DNA of 6,389 nucleotides from contig JAQICW010000196.1 of NCBI GenBank assembly GCA_027858355.1, forward strand, positions 1 to 6,389, read 5' to 3'. The translations under genes and the position numbers were made by a program. Under the pieces are notes generated by a model. It was given only the letters and a program-made list of their open reading frames with translations, had not been told where the DNA came from and ran no database searches. Source of the DNA: Desulfobacula sp. GTDB taxonomy: Bacteria; Desulfobacterota; Desulfobacteria; Desulfobacterales; Desulfobacteraceae. Below are positions 1-6,211 of the stretch, in pieces (the stretch's first letter is position 1; every line of letters starts with the position of its first letter).

Positions 1-64
1 GGCTATGACGTTTAAAAAATGTCCTCCTCTATAAAGAACGCCATGGTTACATCCGGTGCCATTA
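1..64. other. host flank left of the insertion sequence
   Basis: These are the bases outside the left inverted repeat. I see no recognisable gene. The minus strand carries a short open frame that enters from the IS, crosses its end and stops at 12-14, but it is too short to call. Because the IS1634 family can make long and variable target duplications, this stretch could be part of one, but I find no matching copy to the right of the element. Confidence 0.4.
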
Positions 65-85
65 ACTCGTGTTCGACAGTTGTAG
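65..85 (+). repeat. left terminal inverted repeat of the IS
   Basis: The outer 15 bases (ACTCGTGTTCGACAG) pair perfectly with the right end. Two mismatched bases (TT at 80-81) follow, then GTAG matches again. This is the expected transposase recognition end. Confidence 0.8.
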
Positions 86-89
86 GTTC

Positions 90-113
90 ATTTTTACCGA
101 TTTTTGTAAAAAT
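90..113. repeat. subterminal 8-bp dyad in the IS left end
   Basis: ATTTTTAC at 90-97 is perfectly complementary to GTAAAAAT at 106-113, with an 8-base loop between. It lies between the left inverted repeat and the transposase gene. No T-tract follows on either strand, so it is not a convincing terminator. It could be a transposase-binding site or an RNA hairpin limiting read-through into the transposase; both are inference. Confidence 0.35.
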
Positions 114-156
114 ATCCAATAAAATCAGGCCAAGTATCGAATCTGAGCTCAAAACA

Positions 157-165
157 TGTAGGCAC
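157..165 (+). repeat. direct repeat copy 1 flanking the transposase gene
   Basis: TGTAGGCAC occurs here and again at 1868-1876, in the same orientation, just outside each end of the transposase gene. With one extra base in the second copy the similarity continues (ACGAC against ACGCC). Its function is unknown. Confidence 0.4.
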
Positions 166-184
166 ACGACTATTCAAATTTATC

Positions 185-214
185 TTGACAAATATATTAA
201 TACATGCTTTTTAT
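185..214 (+). promoter_or_regulatory. candidate transposase promoter
   Basis: A perfect TTGACA at 185-190 is followed, 18 bases on, by TTTTAT at 209-214, a four-of-six match to a -10 box. Transcription would begin about at the ATG at 221, giving a leaderless or nearly leaderless mRNA. That fits the lack of a Shine-Dalgarno sequence there. The -10 box is weak, so this is tentative. Confidence 0.3.
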
Positions 215-220
215 ATGGGC

Positions 221-1864
221 ATGTATGTACGCACCATAAAACGCAAGAACAAGGACGGGTCTGAAGTCGAATACATTCAATTGGCCCACAATACCCGCCA
301 TCCTGAAAAAGGCTATTCCCGAGCCGAGGTCGTCTACTCGTTCGGACGGCGGGACCAGCTTGATGTGGCGGCTCTCAAACGTCTTGTCAGCAGCCTGAGC
401 CGGTTCATAAGCCCTGAAGATGCACAGGCGCTGGGAGTTCTGGGTGCAGATCTCAAGTTCATATCCAGCCAACCAGCCGGCGGGGCTCTTCTGCTTAATG
501 GGCTGTGGAAGCGTATCGGTATCGATGCTTGTCTTGCTGAAGCATTGAAAGACAGAGCTTTCAAAGCACCTGTTGGCGATGCAATCTTCGCTATGGTTGC
601 CAACAGAGCCCTAGCACCTTCTTCCAAACTGGCTGTTGAAGAATGGGTTGACAAGGATGTTCACCTGGATATTGAACAGCCTATCCAGATTCAACACCTA
701 TACCGGAGCATGGATTTTCTGCTCAAACATGAAAAAGTCATCCAAGAAAAAGTTTTCTGGGCAACTGCCCAGCTTCTGAATCTCACAGTGGATCTGATTT
801 TTTTTGATACCACCAACACCTATTTTGAAATGGATGACCCCGGAGACTCAGAGCTATTAGCGTTTGGTAAGTCCAAACACAAAAGAGACGACCTGCCTCA
901 GGTCACCATAGGACTGGCTGTCACAAGAGAAGGCATCCCTGTCCGATGCTGGGTTTTACCCGGAAACCAGAACGATGCCAAGTGCGTTGACCAGGTCCAA
1001 AAGGATCTGAATGACTGGAAGCTGGGTAACGTTATCTGGGCCATGGACCGCGGCATGACCAGTGAAGAGAACCGGCGCAACCTGCAAAGAGCTGGTGGAC
1101 AATACATCCTCGGTGAAAAGCTCAGGGGTACAAATATAAATGAAGAAGTCCTGAATCGGGGTGGGCGCTTTAAAGTCATCAGAGAGAACCTTCATATCAA
1201 GGAAGTCTTTGCAGGTGAAGGTAGTGGCAGACGTCGATTTGTCATTGCTTATAATCCAGAACAGGCGGAACATGATAAACATGTTCGTAAGAAAAATCTG
1301 GAACGTATCGAAGCAGAACTGGAAGCTCTGAGCAAACGATCGGGCAAAGCGTTCCTCAAAGCAAAATATGCACTCCTGGCCCACAGGTCCATGGGCAGAT
1401 ATCTCAAGGAGTTGAAGTCAGGCATGTTAAAGGTGGATAAGGCCAAAACAAAGCAAGCCGAGAAGCTGGATGGCAAATATCTTTTGAGCACCAGTGACAA
1501 GAGCCTGTCATCAGAGGACATCGCCCTTGGCTATAAGCAGCTCATGGAAGTCGAGCGGGCTTTCCGCACCTTAAAATCGACCCTGTCTCTCAGGCCGGTG
1601 TATCACACCAAAGACGACCGCATCCGCTCCCATGTCATGCTTTGCTGGCTTGCCTTGCTCCTGGTCCGGGTTGCGGAGTTTGAGACAGGTATGACCTGGT
1701 CGAAGGTACGCGCCGAAATGGAACGCCTTCATTTAGGGAAATTTTTGCATAAAGATTGCCATATACTACAGTACACAGAATTGACGAGTATCCAGCGTAA
1801 GATACTTAAAAAACTGAATATACCGCTTCCTCAAAAGATAAAATCCATCAAATCCACCCCCTAA
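221..1864 (+). CDS. IS1634-type DDE transposase
   Basis: This 547-residue transposase cuts and rejoins the ends of its own element. The N-terminus MYVRTIKRKNKDG and the following lines (QLAHNTRHPEKGYS) are typical of IS1634-family proteins and decide the start. An upstream TTG at 185 lies in the same frame but is also the -35 box. Residues fitting the RNase H-fold catalytic triad are D196 in FFDTT, D276 in WAMDRGM and E445 in the helix YKQLMEVERAFRTLK. That helix keeps Tyr438, Glu445 and Lys452 in the spacing of the IS4-type YREK signature, with Leu in place of Arg. A long insertion separates the second Asp from the Glu, as expected in this superfamily. The frame is intact with no frameshift. 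No clear ribosome-binding site precedes it, consistent with low expression. Confidence 0.9.
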   Translation: MYVRTIKRKNKDGSEVEYIQLAHNTRHPEKGYSRAEVVYSFGRRDQLDVAALKRLVSSLSRFISPEDAQALGVLGADLKFISSQPAGGALLLNGLWKRIGIDACLAEALKDRAFKAPVGDAIFAMVANRALAPSSKLAVEEWVDKDVHLDIEQPIQIQHLYRSMDFLLKHEKVIQEKVFWATAQLLNLTVDLIFFDTTNTYFEMDDPGDSELLAFGKSKHKRDDLPQVTIGLAVTREGIPVRCWVLPGNQNDAKCVDQVQKDLNDWKLGNVIWAMDRGMTSEENRRNLQRAGGQYILGEKLRGTNINEEVLNRGGRFKVIRENLHIKEVFAGEGSGRRRFVIAYNPEQAEHDKHVRKKNLERIEAELEALSKRSGKAFLKAKYALLAHRSMGRYLKELKSGMLKVDKAKTKQAEKLDGKYLLSTSDKSLSSEDIALGYKQLMEVERAFRTLKSTLSLRPVYHTKDDRIRSHVMLCWLALLLVRVAEFETGMTWSKVRAEMERLHLGKFLHKDCHILQYTELTSIQRKILKKLNIPLPQKIKSIKSTP

Positions 1865-1867
1865 TTT

Positions 1868-1876
1868 TGTAGGCAC
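1868..1876 (+). repeat. direct repeat copy 2 flanking the transposase gene
   Basis: This is the second TGTAGGCAC, four bases after the transposase stop codon. Its orientation is the same as copy 1 at 157-165, so the pair is not the terminal inverted repeat. It may be an internal binding site or a remnant of how the element was assembled. Confidence 0.4.
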
Positions 1877-1938
1877 TACGCCATTTTGAGTGGATAGCTG
1901 TATCCCTTGACTGGTGGGGATTTTCCAGTTTTGTGTAT

Positions 1939-1959
1939 CTACGGCTGTCGAACACGAGT
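1939..1959 (-). repeat. right terminal inverted repeat of the IS
   Basis: CTGTCGAACACGAGT at 1945-1959 is the exact reverse complement of the left end. CTAC at 1939-1942 extends the match after two mismatches. It lies about 80 bases beyond the transposase stop codon. Confidence 0.8.
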
Positions 1960-1968
1960 CTATCACTG

Positions 1969-2030
1969 AATACCTCCTTTTAAATTTTAGGGTCTGCACA
2001 AACCCTTTTTTAAGGAGGTATTTTATTTTT
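1969..2030 (+). terminator. long composite hairpin, probable rho-independent terminator
   Basis: The outer stem is AATACCTCCTT (1969-1979) with AAGGAGGTATT (2012-2022), 11 perfect pairs. An inner stem is AGGGT (1989-1993) with ACCCT (2002-2006). The sequence TTATTTTT follows the outer stem on the + strand. It lies just outside the IS, so it would stop transcription leaving the IS and shield the operon from it. The right arm contains a perfect Shine-Dalgarno sequence, but no start codon follows at a useful distance, which favours a terminator over a translational switch. Confidence 0.55.
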
Positions 2031-2153
2031 ACAAGTCTCTCACTTACCTGTAATGCAAAGCTTGGACCAGCAGTAAAACTGATAGTTTGATTTATGAATT
2101 AAAAAAATAATTAATTGCAAATAAATAATTTTCAAGCTTTCTATCCAAATCAA

Positions 2154-2167
2154 TTTTAAATTTAAAA
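2154..2167. repeat. 14-bp perfect A/T palindrome upstream of the promoter box
   Basis: TTTTAAATTTAAAA is its own reverse complement and ends two bases before the TTGACA box. It could be an operator half-site pair or an AT-rich UP element. In such AT-rich DNA chance is a real alternative. Confidence 0.35.
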
Positions 2168-2169
2168 AG

Positions 2170-2197
2170 TTGACAAATAGTAAACTAATAATCTATT
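2170..2197 (+). promoter_or_regulatory. candidate operon promoter
   Basis: A perfect TTGACA (2170-2175) is followed after 16 bases by TCTATT (2192-2197), a four-of-six -10 match. This gives a leader of roughly 95 bases before the dehydrogenase start. A weaker alternative is TTGGAA at 2246-2251 with TATCTA at 2271-2276, but its 19-base spacing is poor. I saw no clear sigma-54 -24/-12 pattern. Confidence 0.35.
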
Positions 2198-2284
2198 GAA
2201 ATCCTATGAAAAATTTTGGCCTGATTATTAACAACAAAAACACCATTGGAATTAATTTAAAGCTATTCTGTATCTATATATTTT

Positions 2285-2290
2285 AAGGAA
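2285..2290 (+). promoter_or_regulatory. ribosome-binding site of the dehydrogenase gene
   Basis: AAGGAA lies eight bases before the ATG at 2299 and supports that start. Confidence 0.6.
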
Positions 2291-2298
2291 ACCTTTTT

Positions 2299-3672
2299 AT
2301 GCTGGACACCCAAGTAAAAAACCAATTGATTAAAATCGTCGGTGTAGACCGATATCTTGATCGACTCGAAGAGATAACCTGTTATGCCTATGATGCATTT
2401 GTGGAGGAGGCCCTTCCAGATGCTGTCATTTTTCCGGAAACAACTGCAGAAGTATCAGAACTATTAAAAACAGCTTCCAGGTATAAGATACCCGTCACTG
2501 GCCGTGGTGCCGGCACAAGTCTATGCGGTGCGTCTATTCCCATAAGACACGGGATTGTTCTTTGTTTTTCAAAAATGGACAAAATCATTGAAGTGAACAC
2601 CCGTGACCGGTATATCATTGTACAACCCGGAGTTGTCAATGGCGACGTCCAAAAAGCCCTGGAACCATTTGGATTCTTTTATCCGCCTGACCCGGGCTCC
2701 ATGAACACCTCCACCATTGGTGGAAATATTGCCATGAATGCGGGCGGCCCCAGGTGTTTGAAATATGGTGTAACAGCTGATTATGTAATGGGAATGGAAG
2801 TGGTTCTGGCATCGGGTAAGGTTATCCGGTTTGGCAGTAAAAATATCAAAGACGTCACAGGCTACAAACTATCTTCGCTTTTCTGCGGATCAGAGGGAAC
2901 ACTGGGAATCATCACTGAGTCGATCTTAAAAGTCATGCCAATGCCTGAGGCTGTAAAAACCCTGATGGTTACCTTTGATAACCTTGATAACACGGCAAAG
3001 GCTGTAACCGATATTATTGGTTCCGGCATCATACCCGTTGCCATGGAGCTCATGGACAAACTGACCCTGAATGCCATTGAAGATGTGGCAAACCTGGGAC
3101 TGGACAGAGAGGCACAAGGATCACTTTTGATTGAAATTGACGGGGTGAACGAAGCCTGCGAAAAAGAGATCAAACGAATCATTGAAAAGGTCCGGCAAAA
3201 TGGTGCCACCCATATCCAGGAAGCCGCAAATGACCTTGAAAGGGAAAAACTCTGGAAGGCAAGGCGGTCTGCCTATGGTATATTTGCCAAGCTTGCGCCT
3301 GATATTGTTACTGAAGATGTGACCGTTCCTGTGAGCAAAGTGCCTCAAATGATCCATAAAATTGTTGAAATTACAAAAAAATATGACTTAAAAATGGGCG
3401 TTCTGGCCCATGCAGGGGATGGTAATATGCACCCCATGATTCCAGCAGATAGATCTAACAAAGAAGAATGGAAAAAAGTTGAAGCTGCATTTGCTGAAAT
3501 TTTTCAAGCCGCAGCAGAGCTTGACGGGACACTGTCAGGCGAACACGGGATCGGACTTGGTAAATCTGCCTATCTTCCCCTTGTGATGAATAAGGATACC
3601 ATTGAATTCATGAAAACAATCAAACAGGCTGTTGACCCTGATCTTATTCTTAATCCCGGTAAATTTGTATGA
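2299..3672 (+). CDS. FAD-binding D-2-hydroxyacid dehydrogenase, GlcD/D-lactate dehydrogenase type
   Basis: This cytoplasmic flavoprotein of 457 residues (usual for GlcD) oxidises a D-2-hydroxy acid such as D-lactate, glycolate or a relative to the 2-oxo acid. The N-terminal PCMH-type FAD domain shows GRGAGTSLCG at 68-77, YPPDPGSM at 128-135, GGNIAMNAGG at 141-150 and the segment with CGSEGTLG at about 196-203. The C-terminal FAD-oxidase domain carries HAGDGNMH (His371, His378) and SGEHGIG (Glu415, His416). In related D-2-hydroxyglutarate and D-lactate dehydrogenases these are metal ligands plus the catalytic His. It ends in NPGK, as the family does. No signal peptide or membrane segment is visible. 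It is first in the operon, and the adjacent iron-sulfur protein is its likely electron acceptor. The exact substrate cannot be read from sequence, hence no symbol. Confidence 0.9.
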   Translation: MLDTQVKNQLIKIVGVDRYLDRLEEITCYAYDAFVEEALPDAVIFPETTAEVSELLKTASRYKIPVTGRGAGTSLCGASIPIRHGIVLCFSKMDKIIEVNTRDRYIIVQPGVVNGDVQKALEPFGFFYPPDPGSMNTSTIGGNIAMNAGGPRCLKYGVTADYVMGMEVVLASGKVIRFGSKNIKDVTGYKLSSLFCGSEGTLGIITESILKVMPMPEAVKTLMVTFDNLDNTAKAVTDIIGSGIIPVAMELMDKLTLNAIEDVANLGLDREAQGSLLIEIDGVNEACEKEIKRIIEKVRQNGATHIQEAANDLEREKLWKARRSAYGIFAKLAPDIVTEDVTVPVSKVPQMIHKIVEITKKYDLKMGVLAHAGDGNMHPMIPADRSNKEEWKKVEAAFAEIFQAAAELDGTLSGEHGIGLGKSAYLPLVMNKDTIEFMKTIKQAVDPDLILNPGKFV

Positions 3673-3711
3673 CCAGAAAAATTGTATAACTGGAAAATTT
3701 GTATGACAACA
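3661..3711 (+). repeat. three 17-bp imperfect tandem repeats across a gene junction
   Basis: The units are AAATTTGTATGACCAGA (3661-3677), AAAATTGTATAACTGGA (3678-3694) and AAATTTGTATGACAACA (3695-3711). Units 1 and 3 agree at 15 of 17 bases, and units 1 and 2 at 13 of 17. Unit 1 holds the dehydrogenase stop codon and unit 3 holds the start of the iron-sulfur gene. The array looks like a tandem expansion of the junction by 34 bases. Confidence 0.7.
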
Positions 3712-4938
3712 AAACTACTTCAAAATTGTGGCAAATGCGGGCTTTGCCTGAGTGTCTGCCCCGTATATAAAATATTAAAACAAGAGCAGGCATCTCCTCG
3801 AGCCAAGCTTCAACTGATTAAGGCCTATGACAATAACATTCTTGCATCTTCTGACTTATTAAAGGAAATCGTATCAAAATGCCTGATGTGCGGATCATGT
3901 ACTGCCAATTGCCCTTCCGGGATCAATCACTATTCAAATTTCATGGAAATGAGAAAAAAAATGGTGGCAGCCCAGGGAGAGACGCAGGCCATCAAAAGCC
4001 TGATTTATCTTTTGGGCCGGGAATATAGGTTAAAATTTGGTGCCGGCCTTGCCAGAACCGGGCAAAAATTTGTGCCTGACAACTTTGCCAAAACCATTAA
4101 ACTTGGCAACATCCCCTTAAAAAATTTCCCAAAACTAAATTCCATACCATTTCGAAAAGCCAATGATGAAATTATCTTTCCTTATAAGAAACAAATTGGA
4201 ATAGTGGTCTACTTTACCGGATGTGCCACCAACTATTTATATGATGATACAGGATTTGCCTTTATTGAAATCTTAAAACACATGGGATATAAAATTATTA
4301 TTCCCAAAGATCAGACCTGCTGTTCCATCCCATTATTGTTTCATGGAGCGGCAGATAAAGCCTTTAAAAATATCACAACCAATATCAATGCATTAAAAAA
4401 CCATGATGCAGATAGAATTCTTGTGGATTGTTCCACCTGTGGAGAAGCATTAAAAAATGAATATCCGCAAATGCTGGAAAACCAGGGCCAAGACCTTACC
4501 CCCGCAAACAAAATTGCCTCAAAGGTGATGGATGCTCTCTCATTTATTGATCAGAATTTTGACCGTCTTGAATTTGATTCCAATGTTATGGACAAGCTAT
4601 CTGTCACCTATCATGCCCCCTGCCATACAAGGAATAGTTTTGGATCACACGTCATTGCTGAAAAACTATTATCAAAACTGCCCTTTATAAATTACAAAAG
4701 AGCACCGGATGTTGATGAATGCTGCGGTGGCGGCGGCACTTTTTTTTATGAATATCCTGAAATTTCTAAAAAAATGGTTGACAAAAAAATTGAAAACGCG
4801 AAAGCTGTTCAGGCATCACTATGGCTCACTGATTGCCCGGTCTGCAGGATGAACCTTGCCGGCAATCTGGATATGAATGACAGATTGCAGGTTCTGCACC
4901 CTTTAACCCTTATTCATTCGGCATTAAAGCAAATATGA
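3703..4938 (+). CDS. iron-sulfur electron-transfer protein, GlcF/HdrD type
   Basis: This 411-residue protein would pass electrons from the flavoprotein to a carrier such as quinone or a soluble partner. Two 4Fe-4S ferredoxin motifs lie near the N-terminus: CGKCGLCLSVCP (Cys9, 12, 15, 19) and CLMCGSCTANCP (Cys60, 63, 66, 70). Two cysteine-rich CCG domains follow: Cys174, Cys206-Cys207, Cys243/246, then Cys307, Cys340-Cys341 (CCGGGG), Cys378/381. All ligands of both are present. This order matches GlcF and HdrD. No membrane helix is visible, so it is cytoplasmic or peripherally bound. I chose the ATG at 3703, with GGA eight bases upstream. A TTG at 3682 would add seven residues and lies inside the repeat array. 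Its end overlaps the racemase start by ATGA. Confidence 0.88.
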   Translation: MTTKLLQNCGKCGLCLSVCPVYKILKQEQASPRAKLQLIKAYDNNILASSDLLKEIVSKCLMCGSCTANCPSGINHYSNFMEMRKKMVAAQGETQAIKSLIYLLGREYRLKFGAGLARTGQKFVPDNFAKTIKLGNIPLKNFPKLNSIPFRKANDEIIFPYKKQIGIVVYFTGCATNYLYDDTGFAFIEILKHMGYKIIIPKDQTCCSIPLLFHGAADKAFKNITTNINALKNHDADRILVDCSTCGEALKNEYPQMLENQGQDLTPANKIASKVMDALSFIDQNFDRLEFDSNVMDKLSVTYHAPCHTRNSFGSHVIAEKLLSKLPFINYKRAPDVDECCGGGGTFFYEYPEISKKMVDKKIENAKAVQASLWLTDCPVCRMNLAGNLDMNDRLQVLHPLTLIHSALKQI

Positions 4939-6200
4939 AAATCAAATTGGAAAAAGGCCTGACCTCGGTTGATATTGATATCCCTGATAATAAGGTAATT
5001 GACATCATTATTGGAAAAGATGTTCCTGTAACCAGCCATGACCAGATCAAACACATCATTTCAAAGGGGATAAAAACCCATTCTCCAAAAGGAATTATTC
5101 ACAAAAAAATTGTTGTAATCATCCCGGATAATACAAGGCTGTGGGCCAGAGGGGATATTTTTGTCCCTCAAATTGTAAAAACACTTTTAGACCTGGGCGT
5201 TTCAACGGATAATATTAAGATTATCATTGCCCTTGGAACCCATGATGATATAGATAAAGACCTATTTCCCCAACTTGCCGGATTCTTTTGTTCTCAAAGA
5301 GTTGAAATCCTAAATTCTGCAAATAAGAATCAAGACCGCCTTGTTCATATCGGTGAAACCCATAAAAAAACCCAACTCTATATCACAAAAGAAGCCGTTG
5401 AAGCAGACCATATAATCATCTTCGGCGGCATCCTACACCATATGGCAGCCGGGTTCGGCGGCGGCAGAAAATATATATTGCCGGGCATTGCAGGGTATGA
5501 CTCTATCCAGCAGAATCACTCTCTTGCCATGAGAAAAGATGGTTCAGCCCACCCCTTGGTCAGGCAGGCAAAACTCCGGGGAAATCCAATTAATGAGGAC
5601 CTGAACGAGGCAGCAGATCTGTTTTTAAAAAATAAAACCTGCACCTATGTTGCCATTGCTGCAAATGGGACTGGTGATATTTTTCATGCCGATGTGGGCC
5701 CATTACACAACACATTTATGGACGGCTGCAAAAAGCTTGACCAGGCCTGTTGCATCCATGTTCCTCAAAAAGGAGATTTCGCCCTGATTTCTGCCGGGGG
5801 TCACAGAACGGACGGGCAATTATACCAATCCACCAAAGCCCTTTTCAATGCCGTCAATATTGTCAAAGAAGGTGGAAACATTCTCTTTGTCGCAGGATGT
5901 TCACAGGGTGTGGGGAATGAGACCTTTTCATCTGTTCGATATACCTTTAAAAATGATCCCCAGAAACTTGGCAAAGAACTGGCACAAAATTTTAATATGC
6001 CCTCCTATATAGCCTTCAGGGTGATGGATATCCTTAAGCGGTTTAATGTGACACTCATGTCAGATTTTTCAAAATCCCAGACTGAAGCATTAGGGTTTAA
6101 ATATACTTACACCATCGAAACCTATATTAAAAATTTAAAGGGGAAAGGCTATATTATACCATTTGCTGAAAATATTCTGCCTGTTTTAGATCTTTCATAA
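4935..6200 (+). CDS. LarA-type nickel-dependent 2-hydroxyacid racemase
   Basis: LarA enzymes use a nickel-pincer nucleotide (NPN) cofactor to racemise lactate or related 2-hydroxy acids by hydride transfer. The protein has 421 residues, close to Lactobacillus plantarum LarA. Four hallmark residues occur in exactly the LarA spacing: His103 (GTHDD), His169 and Lys179 in HHMAAGFGGGRK, and His195 (QQNH). They correspond to LarA His108, His174, Lys184 (covalent cofactor attachment) and His200 (nickel ligand). DNTR at 65-68 fits the family DxTR motif, and YQSTK at 297-301 fits the substrate-side Gln/Lys pair. The start overlaps the previous stop (ATGA) with no good Shine-Dalgarno sequence, implying translational coupling. 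The substrate may be lactate or the dehydrogenase's own substrate; homologues exist with other substrates. Confidence 0.88.
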   Translation: MKIKLEKGLTSVDIDIPDNKVIDIIIGKDVPVTSHDQIKHIISKGIKTHSPKGIIHKKIVVIIPDNTRLWARGDIFVPQIVKTLLDLGVSTDNIKIIIALGTHDDIDKDLFPQLAGFFCSQRVEILNSANKNQDRLVHIGETHKKTQLYITKEAVEADHIIIFGGILHHMAAGFGGGRKYILPGIAGYDSIQQNHSLAMRKDGSAHPLVRQAKLRGNPINEDLNEAADLFLKNKTCTYVAIAANGTGDIFHADVGPLHNTFMDGCKKLDQACCIHVPQKGDFALISAGGHRTDGQLYQSTKALFNAVNIVKEGGNILFVAGCSQGVGNETFSSVRYTFKNDPQKLGKELAQNFNMPSYIAFRVMDILKRFNVTLMSDFSKSQTEALGFKYTYTIETYIKNLKGKGYIIPFAENILPVLDLS

Positions 6201-6211
6201 CAGGTATTGCT

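Larger units (their letters stand above)
65..1959 (+). mobile_element. IS1634-type (IS4 superfamily) insertion sequence, apparently complete
   Basis: The element is about 1.9 kb and encodes a single intact DDE transposase. Its ends are defined by inverted repeats: ACTCGTGTTCGACAG at 65-79 is exactly complementary to 1945-1959, and the match extends to 21 bp with two mismatches. The size, single ORF and subterminal non-coding stretches (about 155 bases left, about 95 right) suit the IS1634 family. The element looks richer in G and C than the genes to its right, as expected for acquired DNA. No short direct duplication flanks the two ends (left flank ends CCATTA, right flank starts CTATCA). IS1634-type elements are known for long, variable duplications, so absence in this window is not decisive. 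With intact ends and ORF the element could still be mobile. Confidence 0.8.
1960..2298. other. gene-free interval between the IS and the operon
   Basis: I find no convincing coding region or RNA gene here. The left part is dominated by a hairpin terminator. The remainder is strongly AT-rich and contains a perfect A/T palindrome, one good -35 box and the Shine-Dalgarno sequence of the first operon gene. A distant pair AAAGCTTG (from about 2057) and CAAGCTTT (from about 2132) is complementary, but its 8-bp stem and roughly 68-base loop carry little weight. Confidence 0.6.

Noticed and set aside
12..176. Minus-strand open frame crossing the left IS end, ending in a short acidic tail
   Set aside because: About 50 codons with no ATG until near its end and no ribosome-binding site. 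Half of it is IS DNA, so it is probably fortuitous.
185..220. Upstream TTG (185) and ATG (215) as transposase starts
   Set aside because: The family N-terminus begins at the ATG at 221. The TTG is part of a TTGACA box, and the added residues do not look family-like.
19..264. 81-codon + strand open frame crossing the left IS end
   Set aside because: It begins in the flank, runs through the inverted repeat and into the transposase start, has no family features, and overlaps the real gene in another frame.
1910..1932. Small hairpin ACTGG/CCAGT followed by TTT as a transposase terminator
   Set aside because: Only a 5-bp stem with a 10-base loop and a very short T run; too weak to list.
1908..1941. 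Outward promoter in the IS right end (TTGACT with TATCTA)
   Set aside because: The spacing is 22 bases, too long, and a terminator-like hairpin follows at once.
1766..1999. Minus-strand 77-codon open frame over the right IS end
   Set aside because: It overlaps the transposase C-terminus and crosses the inverted repeat and terminator hairpin; no family resemblance.
2041..2298. Riboswitch or small RNA in the operon leader
   Set aside because: The stretch is AT-rich with no stable multi-helix structure that I can see; only weak, distant complementarities.
2388..3357. Several minus-strand open frames inside the dehydrogenase gene
   Set aside because: They are shadows of a gene with clear family motifs on the + strand; none has a recognisable protein feature.
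3682..3702. TTG start adding seven residues to the iron-sulfur protein
   Set aside because: It lies in the repeat array without a ribosome-binding site, while the ATG at 3703 has GGA eight bases upstream and sits just before the first cysteine motif.
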